Part shown: positions 33,711 to 41,921 of the stretch, piece after piece
Position numbering within the stretch: position 1 is the stretch's first letter
Layout: each line of letters starts with the position of its first letter
DNA from: Pseudomonadota bacterium
GTDB taxonomy: Bacteria > Myxococcota_A > Polyangia > Polyangiales > Polyangiaceae
DNA: 50,757 nucleotides
Reading direction: 5' to 3'
Assembly (NCBI GenBank): GCA_023432025.1
Contig: JAEYVE010000181.1
Location: 1-50,757 of the forward strand
Position numbers and translations under genes: made by a program
The notes under the pieces: model-generated
Told to the model about the DNA's origin: nothing
Seen by the model: the letters and a program-made list of their open reading frames with translations, nothing else
Databases searched by the model: none

Positions 33711-35036
33711 GTGAAAATCGCCGTCATTGGAACCGGTTATGTCGGCCTCGTAGCGGGTGCTTGCTTTGCAGACTCCGGTACGCAGGTCGTGTGCGTGGAC
33801 GTCGACGAGCGCAAGCTGAAGAAGCTTGAGGCTGGAGAGGTCCCCTTCTTCGAACCGCGCCTCGCGGAGCTCGTCCAACGCAACTGGCCCGACCGCCTCA
33901 CCTTCACGTCCAACCTCGCCCAAGCCGTGCGCGGCGCCAAGGCGGTCTTCATCGCCGTGGGCACGCCTCCGCAGGAGGACGGCTCCGCAGATCTCAGCCA
34001 CGTGCTGAAGGTCGCCGAGGACGTCGCCAAGTTGGCGGAGCACGATCTGGTCGTGGTGCTGAAGAGCACCGTACCCGTCGGCACCAACGCCCGCGTGCGG
34101 CAAGTGGTGGCGAAGTTCGCCAAACACAAGATCAGCGTGGTGTCGAACCCCGAGTTCCTCAAGGAGGGCGACGCCGTCAGTGATTTCATGAAGCCCGACC
34201 GCGTCGTGGTGGGCACGGACGACGACGACGCCTTCGCGGTCATGTCGCTGCTCTACGCGCCGTTCAACCGCCAGCAAAACCGAGTGCTCCGTGTGAGCCC
34301 GCAGAGCGCGGAAATCGTGAAGTATGCCGCCAACGCGCTCCTCGCCACCAAGATCTCGTTCATGAACGAGATCGCGCGCTTGTGCGACGTGACCGGCGCG
34401 GACGTGGAAGACGTGCGCGTGGCGCTGGGCTCGGACACGCGCATCGGCATGCAGTTCCTCTACGCAGGCCTCGGTTTCGGCGGCAGCTGTTTTCCGAAAG
34501 ATCTGCGGGCGCTGGTGAACACGGGCAACGAGCTGGGCGTTTCCTTGCGTGTGGCCGAGGCCGCCACGCAAGCCAATCTGATCCCGGTCAAAGCCCTCGT
34601 CGCCAACATGGAGCGGGACCTGGAAGGGCTGGACGGCAAGGTCGTCGCCATCTGGGGTCTCGCCTTCAAGCCGCGCACGGACGACGTGCGCGAGGCTCCC
34701 GCGCTCAAGCTCATCACCGAGCTCAAGCAGCGCGGCGCCAAGGTGCGCGCCACGGATCCGCAAGCCATGGACACTGCACGTGAACGCCTGGAAGCCTACG
34801 GAAGCCTGGACGCAGTCACGTTCGTGAAGAGCGAGTACGACGCGTGCGAGGGTGCGGACTGCCTCGTCGTGGCGACGGAGTGGAACGAGTATCGTTCGCC
34901 CGACTTGGACCGCATCAAGGCGCTCATGCGTGGCTCTTGGGTCTTCGACGGGCGCAACGCGTTGGTGCCGACCGCCGTCGCCGCCGCCGGCTTGAACTAC
35001 CGCGGCATGGGTCGCCCGGTGCGCAAGCCGAGCTGA
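33711..35036 (+). CDS. ugd: UDP-glucose 6-dehydrogenase
   Basis: 441 aa. The enzyme oxidises UDP-glucose to UDP-glucuronate with two NAD+, feeding polysaccharide or lipid A modification. The N-terminal Rossmann motif is GTGYVGL (7-13). VGTPPQEDG, NPEFLKEGDAV, the catalytic Cys block GFGGSCFPKDLRAL and the C-terminal GLAFKPRTDDVREAP are all present. A GTG start is used. A strong hairpin 32 bases after the stop probably ends the transcript. No other sugar-nucleotide gene is adjacent. Confidence 0.97.
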   Translation: MKIAVIGTGYVGLVAGACFADSGTQVVCVDVDERKLKKLEAGEVPFFEPRLAELVQRNWPDRLTFTSNLAQAVRGAKAVFIAVGTPPQEDGSADLSHVLKVAEDVAKLAEHDLVVVLKSTVPVGTNARVRQVVAKFAKHKISVVSNPEFLKEGDAVSDFMKPDRVVVGTDDDDAFAVMSLLYAPFNRQQNRVLRVSPQSAEIVKYAANALLATKISFMNEIARLCDVTGADVEDVRVALGSDTRIGMQFLYAGLGFGGSCFPKDLRALVNTGNELGVSLRVAEAATQANLIPVKALVANMERDLEGLDGKVVAIWGLAFKPRTDDVREAPALKLITELKQRGAKVRATDPQAMDTARERLEAYGSLDAVTFVKSEYDACEGADCLVVATEWNEYRSPDLDRIKALMRGSWVFDGRNALVPTAVAAAGLNYRGMGRPVRKPS

Positions 35037-35067
35037 GAGTCCGGTCTTCGCGCTTCAAGCGCCATTC

Positions 35068-35103
35068 GGGCTCGAGCTGCGCCGCCCGGCGGAGCTCGAG
35101 CCC
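35068..35103 (+). terminator. Hairpin terminator after ugd
   Basis: A perfect 11-bp stem (GGGCTCGAGCT at 35068-35078, AGCTCGAGCCC at 35093-35103) has a GC-rich loop and is followed by TTCGTCATTT. The rest of the ~270-base convergent gap to 35306 shows no gene. Confidence 0.6.
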
Positions 35104-35306
35104 TTCGTCATTTCGGGCGAACGAAGAGCGGAGCGCGCCACGTCGATCGCCGCGGCTCGCCACCAGGGTCCATTCGTCCGCTGGAGGCGCAGAAACGGCG
35201 CGCGGCCGCTGCGCCTACGCTACACGCGGTCGCCGACGTCGACCAAAACGGCGGCTTCCTCGGCGTTCGCGGCTCGTTCTGAGCTCGCTCGCGCCGCGCA
35301 CGTCCG

Positions 35307-35969
35307 TCACGGGGCGGGCGGCGGCGGGGTCACCGTGCTTCCCGCAGGCGGCACGCTGCCAGCGGGCGCCGCGCCGGACCACGAAGCATCGGAGCTCGGA
35401 GCAGGCGACGCTGAGGGCGCGCTCGGGCCGCCACAGTCACAAGCGCCGTAGCCGCTGCCATCCGCGAGGCACGCCTGACCACCTTCACAGGCTCCCGCGC
35501 CAATGCACTTTTGCGTGTGACCGGGCACACAGCTCTTGCCCGCCGAAGGTGCCGGCGTCGCCGCAGGCGCAGGCGTCGCCGCAGGCGCAGGCGCCTCCGA
35601 CACGGCCTCCGACTCCGCGTCGGAACGGGGAGGCAAGCGCAGCGGCTCGACGTCTTCGCCCTCGTCCTCGCCACAGCGAATGAGAAGCTCCGATTGACGC
35701 GTCTTGGATTGATATCCGCTGGATCCGCCGAGCATGGTGCTCTGCGTGCCGCCACCGACCACCGTGTAGCCCTTGTCCCGGCACACGGCGTCCGCTCGGC
35801 TGGCGCACGAGCTCATGTTTTCCCCGCACCGAATGCGCCAGCCGTCCGCGCCGTACCGCGTGGTCGTCGTCGACGAGCAGGCGAAGAGGCCCCCCAATGA
35901 GGCCACGGTGAGCAAAGTGAGCGCGAGGCCCTGGGCCGACCCTACGCCGCGGCGACGAAGCGAAATCAT
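35307..35969 (-). CDS. Small lipoprotein with Cys-rich module
   Basis: 220 aa. The lipoprotein signal ends GLFAC (Cys31). The N-terminal half (YGADGWRIRCGENMSSC...AVCRDKGYTVVGG) has a pair-of-Cys pattern. A Pro/Ala repeat (PAPAATPAPAATPAPSAG) links to a Cys-rich module with CVPGHTQKC, GACEGGQAC and GACDC, a pattern I have seen in many myxobacterial surface proteins. A Pro/Ser tail closes it. Function unknown; probably a surface-exposed ligand-binding or structural lipoprotein. It is in line with the PIG-L gene but 161 bases downstream of it. Confidence 0.75.
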   Translation of the reverse strand: MISLRRRGVGSAQGLALTLLTVASLGGLFACSSTTTTRYGADGWRIRCGENMSSCASRADAVCRDKGYTVVGGGTQSTMLGGSSGYQSKTRQSELLIRCGEDEGEDVEPLRLPPRSDAESEAVSEAPAPAATPAPAATPAPSAGKSCVPGHTQKCIGAGACEGGQACLADGSGYGACDCGGPSAPSASPAPSSDASWSGAAPAGSVPPAGSTVTPPPPAP

Positions 35970-36130
35970 GGCCGAACCTTAGCCAGCGCCCCGAGTCGAC
36001 GCCAGCGCGCGGAGAGCCGCGAAACGCAGCCTTTCGGGCGCTCCGGACGTTCGAGCTAGCCAAGGCCCGCGCGGGGGTGCGACCGAACACGCCACCCGCG
36101 GGCGGCCGCGCTCGCGACCCCGGCCAACGC

Positions 36131-36976
36131 TCAAAGCTTCGTCAGGCGCGCCAGAACGTCCGCCTTGAAGGCATCGACCAGGGAAGCCACGTAGGAGGTC
36201 ACCGAAAGCTCGTCGTCTTCCACGAGCGGCGTCAGGTCCATCCCGTAAACGAGCCCTTGGTGCGTGTCCACGTCGTGGCTCTCGCTGAAGGTGGCGTGAG
36301 CGCGGCGGCGGCCCAGCGTGGCCAAGTCGTAGCGTTTGCCGCCCGCGATTTGTGAGTGGAAAACGCCCAAGAGCGCCGCCTGCAGGTGCTCGTGGCGACT
36401 CACGTCCAGCGCCACTTTGTGCGGCGCGCCGAGCCAGTCCAAGTCGCGCCACACCTCGCAGCCAACGACGCGCCTCGGACGTTCGTCCCGGGGCAGCAGA
36501 CGCAGCGCGGCGATGGTGCGCAGAGCGACGGCGACGTGAGTATCGTGCGCGTCCGCCGGGTTGTGCGTGTAAACAACGTCGGGACGACTCATCTCGAGCA
36601 CGCGAGCAATGTCCTCGACCACGCGCGTTTCGTCCGCGCGCTTCACCGCGGCGCTCGGGTGATCCAAGAGCACGAGCGCCGCGTACTCGCCGACGAACGC
36701 GGCCTTCTTTTGTTCGACGCGCCGCGCCGCCTTCATTCGTTCGTCCGTGTGGTTCGCGTACTCGAAGGCGCGGGCGCTCCCTGCGCCATCCGTCACCACC
36801 ACGCCGGAAAAGGCCCGATCTGCTCGATGAAAGCACTCCAAAATGCCGTGCAAAGCCAGAATTTCGAGGTCGTCCTGATGCGCGCAGACGCCCAGGTGCG
36901 TGGTGCGCGCAAGCGCGTCGGGCGCCCTCGCGCCGTCCCACGTGTAGACCTCGGAGCTCGCTCGACTCAGCTGCAT
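36131..36976 (-). CDS. PIG-L family deacetylase
   Basis: 281 aa. The zinc site of PIG-L/LmbE deacetylases is seen as CAHQDDLEI (HxDD) near residue 32 and HNPADAHDTHVAV (with the third His) near residue 141. The family removes acetyl groups from N-acetylglucosamine-like moieties. Its start overlaps the end of the upstream kinase-like gene by ten bases, so the two are coupled and probably act on the same amino sugar. There is no signal peptide, so it is cytosolic. The precise substrate is inferred from context. Confidence 0.9.
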   Translation of the reverse strand: MQLSRASSEVYTWDGARAPDALARTTHLGVCAHQDDLEILALHGILECFHRADRAFSGVVVTDGAGSARAFEYANHTDERMKAARRVEQKKAAFVGEYAALVLLDHPSAAVKRADETRVVEDIARVLEMSRPDVVYTHNPADAHDTHVAVALRTIAALRLLPRDERPRRVVGCEVWRDLDWLGAPHKVALDVSRHEHLQAALLGVFHSQIAGGKRYDLATLGRRRAHATFSESHDVDTHQGLVYGMDLTPLVEDDELSVTSYVASLVDAFKADVLARLTKL

Positions 36977-38391
36977 GGGGATCCTCGACGAAGCTTCGGC
37001 AAACTCGCGGCGGCAATGGCTTGCCCCACGCGGCGACTCGTCTCGTCCGGCAGATGAACGCCAGCGCGAGCGGCAAGCGCCGGATCGTGCTCGCGGAGCA
37101 CGTCTCGCGCTCGCTCGGCCACGAGCGCGCCGCCGGCGCCAGACATGACGCGGCCCAAGAGGAGCACGTGGCCCAAATCGTAGAAGCTCGAATAGTGCAA
37201 GAGCCCGTAGCCCACGTACGAGCCGATGCTCTCGAACACGGCGTGGGCGCGAGCATCCCCCTGGGCCATGAGCGCTTGCACGTGGGCGAGCTTGTCAGCC
37301 GGCGACGCGTCGGCGGCGAGCGCAATGCCAGCGCGTGGCGCGAGCCGCACCACGGCCTCTTGCGAAAAATAGAGCGCTCCCGTGCCGCGATCTCCCGACC
37401 ACTCGTGGTCGACCGGCGCGCTCGGCGAGTAGTCTACCGGCGCGAACGCCAGCTCGTTCAGCCAGCCCGTGATGAGGCCTTCGCCATCGACGTAGCCGGC
37501 GGCCTCGCTCGTGCCCAGCGCGAGGCCGAGCACCGGGCGAAGCCCCAACGAGAGCGCTCCTGCGAGCGCGCTCACGTCACCGTCGTTTGCCACGACAAGG
37601 GGCACGTCGCCCCATTTTTTGGCCAGGTCGGGGTAGAGGGTTCGGATTTTCGCCTCGAAATCCGCGGGAGCCACCCGACGAAAGAGCGACGCCACCCGCG
37701 TTTCGTTGTCCACGTAGATGCCCGCCGAGCTCACGCCGATGGCGTCGACGCGCGGCAAGTGCGCCGCCGCTCTGCGAATCGAGTCTTCTACGCCGTCCAC
37801 GTGATACTGCGCGTCGGTCGCCTGCTTGGGGTGCCAAACGACTTCGCACGAAAACACTTCTTTGCCGTCGATGACGGCAGCGACCTTGCGGTCGCTGCCG
37901 CCCGCGTCGAAGCCGATGCGACAGCCCTCCAAGTGGCCGCCCACGCGCTCGCGACGCTCGCTCACGGGCGGCAAGCTGCTCGAGGTCGCCTGCTCCACGG
38001 AAAACCGCGGCACGCCGTACACCTGGGCAAAAAACGCGGCGTCGAACGCGCGCACACCCCCCGGCGCATAGGCGCGCGCCAGAAAGCGAGTCACCTCTTC
38101 AGGCCCCGCCACGTGCAAGCGAAACGCTCCCATTTGCCAGAGCAGCTGCTTTACGAGGCGTTCGACGAACGGCAGGTTGTCTTTGGACGACGGATGTCCG
38201 TCTGGCAAAAGCGCCGTCGCGAAATGAGCCACCTCACCGCGCGCACGCGTGAGCGCCAAGGTGACGGGCTCTCCGCCTCCACAAGCATCCACCTCCTGGG
38301 TGAAAGCGCGGTAGCCCAACGCAGCAGGACGAAAGTCGGGATCGAGCTTTGGCGCCAGGCTCGGTTTCCGGAGGAGCAGTGAGTCCGCCAT
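36967..38391 (-). CDS. ASKHA-superfamily (ROK-like) sugar kinase
   Basis: 474 aa. A ~155-residue N-terminal part of unknown fold precedes an actin-like ATPase core. Phosphate-1 motif: IGFDAGGSDRKVAAVIDG. Phosphate-2/hinge: VVANDGDVSALAGA, followed by LGLALGTSEAAGYVDGEG. The ROK zinc signature CxCGxxGC is not present, so it is a ROK-like or hexokinase-like protein and not a canonical ROK member. It lies directly upstream of and overlapping the PIG-L deacetylase gene. The pair suggests salvage of an N-acetylated sugar by phosphorylation and deacetylation, which is inference. Confidence 0.72.
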   Translation of the reverse strand: MADSLLLRKPSLAPKLDPDFRPAALGYRAFTQEVDACGGGEPVTLALTRARGEVAHFATALLPDGHPSSKDNLPFVERLVKQLLWQMGAFRLHVAGPEEVTRFLARAYAPGGVRAFDAAFFAQVYGVPRFSVEQATSSSLPPVSERRERVGGHLEGCRIGFDAGGSDRKVAAVIDGKEVFSCEVVWHPKQATDAQYHVDGVEDSIRRAAAHLPRVDAIGVSSAGIYVDNETRVASLFRRVAPADFEAKIRTLYPDLAKKWGDVPLVVANDGDVSALAGALSLGLRPVLGLALGTSEAAGYVDGEGLITGWLNELAFAPVDYSPSAPVDHEWSGDRGTGALYFSQEAVVRLAPRAGIALAADASPADKLAHVQALMAQGDARAHAVFESIGSYVGYGLLHYSSFYDLGHVLLLGRVMSGAGGALVAERARDVLREHDPALAARAGVHLPDETSRRVGQAIAAASLPKLRRGSPCS

Positions 38392-38452
38392 CGGCGAGCG
38401 ACTCTACCGTTCGGCCTCGAACGCGAGAAGCGGAGCGCGCGACCGTCTACGG

Positions 38453-39649
38453 TTGGGGCCTCGCCTAAGCCACGCCTCCTGCGCTGCCGTTCGGCCGATC
38501 AGCGTGGACAGCGTTCGATCAACCGAGCTTCGAAAAGCGCCGACCAGTCGCCCTGCGCCGCTGCCGCTCGGCGCCGATCCGCCGCTGCCCACACCGAGCA
38601 TCGCGCCGCGTGTACGGCTTCCGGAGGCGGCGGCTACAGCGCCCGTCTCGAGACGAGGCGCGCTCCCCTCGGTCCGCGAACCCCGCCCCTCCCAAGCGCC
38701 AGCCCTACGGAAGGCCAGCTTCGGGCGTCGCCTGCTCCTGAGCGCGCTCACGTGCGTGGCAACCGTTGCTTCCGTGCTTTTGGCAAAGCACGCCGTCGAA
38801 TCCTGGTACGCCCCCGAGGCGGACGCGGACGCGGAGACGAACCTCGGTCAGCGTCAGCACTGGCAGGCGCGAAAGCTGGTCGTCACGCTCGATCAATCGC
38901 TCGAGCGTTTGGGGCCGACGCATGAAGAGGCCGTCCGCGCCGCCTTTGCTTCGTGGAACGCGTCGGGCGCGGACCTGCCGCGCGTGATTTTTCAGCGCGG
39001 CCAGGGGCGCTTGCCGAGCCTGACCCCCGACGGCGTCAACTCGATCATCTTGGCGCCCATCGAGTTCGAGGGGCACGAGATGGACCTGGCCATCACCGTC
39101 GGCTTTTCGAACCCGAAAACCGGCGAAATCACGGAAGCGGACATCATCATCAACACGCGGCACCGCTTCTCCGACGTGGAGCCCACGGACCGTGTTGCAC
39201 GCGCGGACGGCCCGAACGGCGACGTGCCGTCGCCTGCCCAGAAAGACGCGCCAGGCGCGACGGCCACGCAAGTCGCCGCCAAGGCCACCCTGCGACCCGA
39301 GTCGTGCGTGGGTCAGTTCGACGGCAGCACCTGCGGCCAGTCCTACGACTTGCAAAACGTGCTCACCCACGAGGTGGGCCATTTTTGGGGTCTCGGGGAA
39401 GACTACGACGACCCACGCGCCACCATGTTCAGCTGCACAAGCGCGTGTGAGGTGCACAAGCGCGAGCTCACCGCCGTAGACAAGAAGCTCTTGGCGAACC
39501 TGTACGCTTCCGTCGATCGCGGCTTCGGTTGCAGCGCGCTGCCCTTGCGGAGCTCGGTCAGTCCGTGGTCGTGGTCCGCGGCGCCTTTCGTCGTGGGCGC
39601 AGCGGCGCTGCTCGTGTGGCGCAGAAGGCGCGCCCTTCGGGCGCCCTGA
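38453..39649 (+). CDS. Matrixin-like zinc metalloprotease with C-terminal sorting tail
   Basis: Up to 398 aa from a TTG at 38453; a GTG at 38504 is an alternative and the real start is uncertain. A membrane helix (RLLLSALTCVATVASVLLA) lies near residue 95, after a Pro-rich stretch. The catalytic domain has THEVGHFWGLGEDYDD followed by TMF as the Met-turn. In metzincins the third ligand is His or Asp at HExxHxxGxxH; here position 11 is Glu with Asp next. Two Cys (CVGQ, CGQ) precede it. The C-terminus GFGCSAL...hydrophobic helix...WRRRR resembles the MYXO-CTERM surface-sorting tail (Cys, helix, Arg cluster). Confidence 0.8.
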   Translation: MGPRLSHASCAAVRPISVDSVRSTELRKAPTSRPAPLPLGADPPLPTPSIAPRVRLPEAAATAPVSRRGALPSVREPRPSQAPALRKASFGRRLLLSALTCVATVASVLLAKHAVESWYAPEADADAETNLGQRQHWQARKLVVTLDQSLERLGPTHEEAVRAAFASWNASGADLPRVIFQRGQGRLPSLTPDGVNSIILAPIEFEGHEMDLAITVGFSNPKTGEITEADIIINTRHRFSDVEPTDRVARADGPNGDVPSPAQKDAPGATATQVAAKATLRPESCVGQFDGSTCGQSYDLQNVLTHEVGHFWGLGEDYDDPRATMFSCTSACEVHKRELTAVDKKLLANLYASVDRGFGCSALPLRSSVSPWSWSAAPFVVGAAALLVWRRRRALRAP

Positions 39650-39674
39650 CGGTTTCGCGTGCACATGGGTCGGC

Positions 39675-39698
39675 TCGGCGCGCCTCTCGGCGCGCCGA
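39675..39698. terminator. Bidirectional hairpin between convergent genes
   Basis: A perfect 10-bp stem TCGGCGCGCC / GGCGCGCCGA with a TCTC loop lies between the protease gene (stop 39649) and glgB (stop 39711). It lacks a U-tract. Confidence 0.55.
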
Positions 39699-39710
39699 CG
39701 CCGCCCCGCT

Positions 39711-41921
39711 TCAACCGGGAATGAGCACGAGCGCGCCGAGCGGCGGCAGTCGCAAGTTCAAGGACTGCGCTCGACCGTGTGACGGCACCGGCTCGGTCCA
39801 AAGCTCGTGCGGCGTGCCGTAGTCACTGCCGCCCCAGCGCTTGTCGTCCGTCGACAAACGCTCCACGTAGCGCCCCGCGTGCGGCACGCCGATGCGGTAG
39901 TCGTCCCGCGGCACCGGCGTGAGGTTCAGCACCACGACCGCGTGAGAGCCCTCCACCTTGCGTACGTAGACGAGCACCGAGTTGTCGCGATCCGTGCAGT
40001 CGATCCACTCGAAGCTGTCCGCATCCGGATCGCCGCGCCACAGCTCGGGGCGCTCCGCGTACAGCTTGCCCAGCTCGGCCACGTACGCGAGGAGCGCGCG
40101 CCGCTGCGGATGATCCGCCAGGTGCCAATCCACCGAGCCGTCCACGTTCCACTCGCCGTGCTGCCCGATTTCCGTGCCCATGAACATGAGCTGCTTGCCC
40201 GGCCGCGTGAACTGGTAGGCGAGCAAGAGGCGCAGGTTGGCGAGCTTTTGCCAGAAGTCGCCTGGCATTTTCTCGATGAGCGAGCCCTTACCGTGCGTCA
40301 CCTCGTCGTGGCTGATCGAGTTGATGAAACGCTCGGTGTTCTCGTAGAGCATCGCGAACGTGAGCTGATCTTGGTGGTACTTACGGTGCACCGGCTCCTT
40401 CTGGAAGTAGCCGAGCGTGTCGTGCATCCACCCCATGTTCCACTTGAAGGTAAAGCCGAGACCGCCCGTCTCCGGGGGACGCGTGATGCCGCCCCAGGCC
40501 GTCGACTCCTCGGCGACCGTGAACGCGCCGGGCGACTCCTCGCGCACCGCGGTGTTCATGGCGCGCAAGAAATCGATGGCGTCGATGTTTTCTCGGCCGC
40601 CGTACACGTTGGGGATCCACTGCCCCTCGTTGCGGCTGTAGTCGAGGTAAAGCATGGAGGCGACCGCGTCCACGCGCAGGCCGTCGATGTGAAACTCCTT
40701 CACCCAGTACACGGCGTTCGCAACCAAGAAGCTTTTCACTTCGTTGCGCCCGTAGTTGAAAATGAGCGTACCCCAGTCCGGGTGCTCACCGAGGCGCGAG
40801 TCCTCGTGCTCGTAGAGCGCGGTGCCGTCGAAGCGGCGCAGCGAAAAGTCGTCCTTGGGGAAGTGCGCCGGCACCCAGTCCATGATGACGCCGATGCCGT
40901 GCCGGTGGCAGTAGTCGACGAAGTACTTGAGGTCGTCCGGGCTGCCGTAGCGCGCCGTGGGCGCGAAGTAGCCCGTCACCTGGTAACCCCACGAAGGGTA
41001 AAAGGCGTGCTCCGCCAGCGGCATGAGCTCGATGTGCGTGAAGCCGAGCTTTTTCACGTGCTCGACCAAGCGAGGCGCCACTTCGCGGTAGCTGAGCGAG
41101 CGGTGACCTTCCTCGGGGATGCGCGCCCACGAGCCGAGGTGGAGCTCGTAAATGTTCACTGGCTCGCGCGTGATGTCCTTTTGTGCGCGCTGCGTCATCC
41201 AGGCGTCGTCGCCCCACTCGTAGCCGGACTCGTGGACGATGGACGCCGTTTGAGGCGGGCACTCCATGCGCTGTGCGAGCGGGTCCGTCTTGACGCGCAG
41301 GTCCCCCAGCTGCGTTTTGACTTCGAACTTGTAGAGATCGCCTGCCTTGGCGCCGGGCACGAACAGCTCCCACACGCCCGAGCTGCCGAGGCTGCGCATG
41401 GGGAAGAGTCTGCCGTCCCAACGATTGAACTCTCCGACGACGCTGACGCGCTTGGCGCTGGGCGCCCAAACCGCAAACGAAGTACCCGGAACGCCGTCCA
41501 CCACCAAAGGTCGCGCCCCCAGCGCCTGCCACAACCTTCGGTGCGTGCCCTCACCCAACAGGTAGAGGTCCATTTCCCCCACCGTGGGCAGGTACGAGTA
41601 AGGGTCTCCGCGCTCCCAAGAGGCGCCGCCGGCGAAGCCGAAGCGCAGGCGATACTGAAGCGGCACCTTGGCGTCGGGCAGGTGCAACCCGAAGACGCCG
41701 TGCCCGAGCGGCTGCATGGGGCGCGGCGCTTCCCCGGCGACGATCACGTCGCACGCCTCCGCGTCGGGGTGGAACGATCGCACGATGACGCCTCCGCCCA
41801 GATGCGGCTCCACCGGATGCGCGCCCAAGACGGCGTGAGGGTTGTAGTACTCGGCGCGTTCGAGCGCGGAGAGGACTTCGGGCTCGACGGAGAGGAGACT
41901 ATCTGAAGCGCGAGCGTTCAT
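39711..41921 (-). CDS. glgB: 1,4-alpha-glucan branching enzyme
   Basis: 736 aa, very near the usual length (E. coli 728). An N-terminal N1 module and a CBM48 (FAVWAPSAKRVSVVGEFNRWDG) precede a GH13 barrel with PAHFPKD, GLRVDAVASML (nucleophile Asp418), VAEESTAW (acid Glu471) and INSISHDEVTHGKGS. A C-terminal beta domain ends the chain. It introduces alpha-1,6 branches into glycogen. The ATG overlaps the glgX stop by four bases, so glgX-glgB is one unit transcribed in that order. Confidence 0.97.
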   Translation of the reverse strand: MNARASDSLLSVEPEVLSALERAEYYNPHAVLGAHPVEPHLGGGVIVRSFHPDAEACDVIVAGEAPRPMQPLGHGVFGLHLPDAKVPLQYRLRFGFAGGASWERGDPYSYLPTVGEMDLYLLGEGTHRRLWQALGARPLVVDGVPGTSFAVWAPSAKRVSVVGEFNRWDGRLFPMRSLGSSGVWELFVPGAKAGDLYKFEVKTQLGDLRVKTDPLAQRMECPPQTASIVHESGYEWGDDAWMTQRAQKDITREPVNIYELHLGSWARIPEEGHRSLSYREVAPRLVEHVKKLGFTHIELMPLAEHAFYPSWGYQVTGYFAPTARYGSPDDLKYFVDYCHRHGIGVIMDWVPAHFPKDDFSLRRFDGTALYEHEDSRLGEHPDWGTLIFNYGRNEVKSFLVANAVYWVKEFHIDGLRVDAVASMLYLDYSRNEGQWIPNVYGGRENIDAIDFLRAMNTAVREESPGAFTVAEESTAWGGITRPPETGGLGFTFKWNMGWMHDTLGYFQKEPVHRKYHQDQLTFAMLYENTERFINSISHDEVTHGKGSLIEKMPGDFWQKLANLRLLLAYQFTRPGKQLMFMGTEIGQHGEWNVDGSVDWHLADHPQRRALLAYVAELGKLYAERPELWRGDPDADSFEWIDCTDRDNSVLVYVRKVEGSHAVVVLNLTPVPRDDYRIGVPHAGRYVERLSTDDKRWGGSDYGTPHELWTEPVPSHGRAQSLNLRLPPLGALVLIPG

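Noticed and set aside
36352..38382. 676-codon plus-strand open frame
   Set aside because: Antisense to the kinase/deacetylase pair, which show real active-site motifs.
39807..41906. 699-codon plus-strand open frame
   Set aside because: Antisense shadow of glgB.
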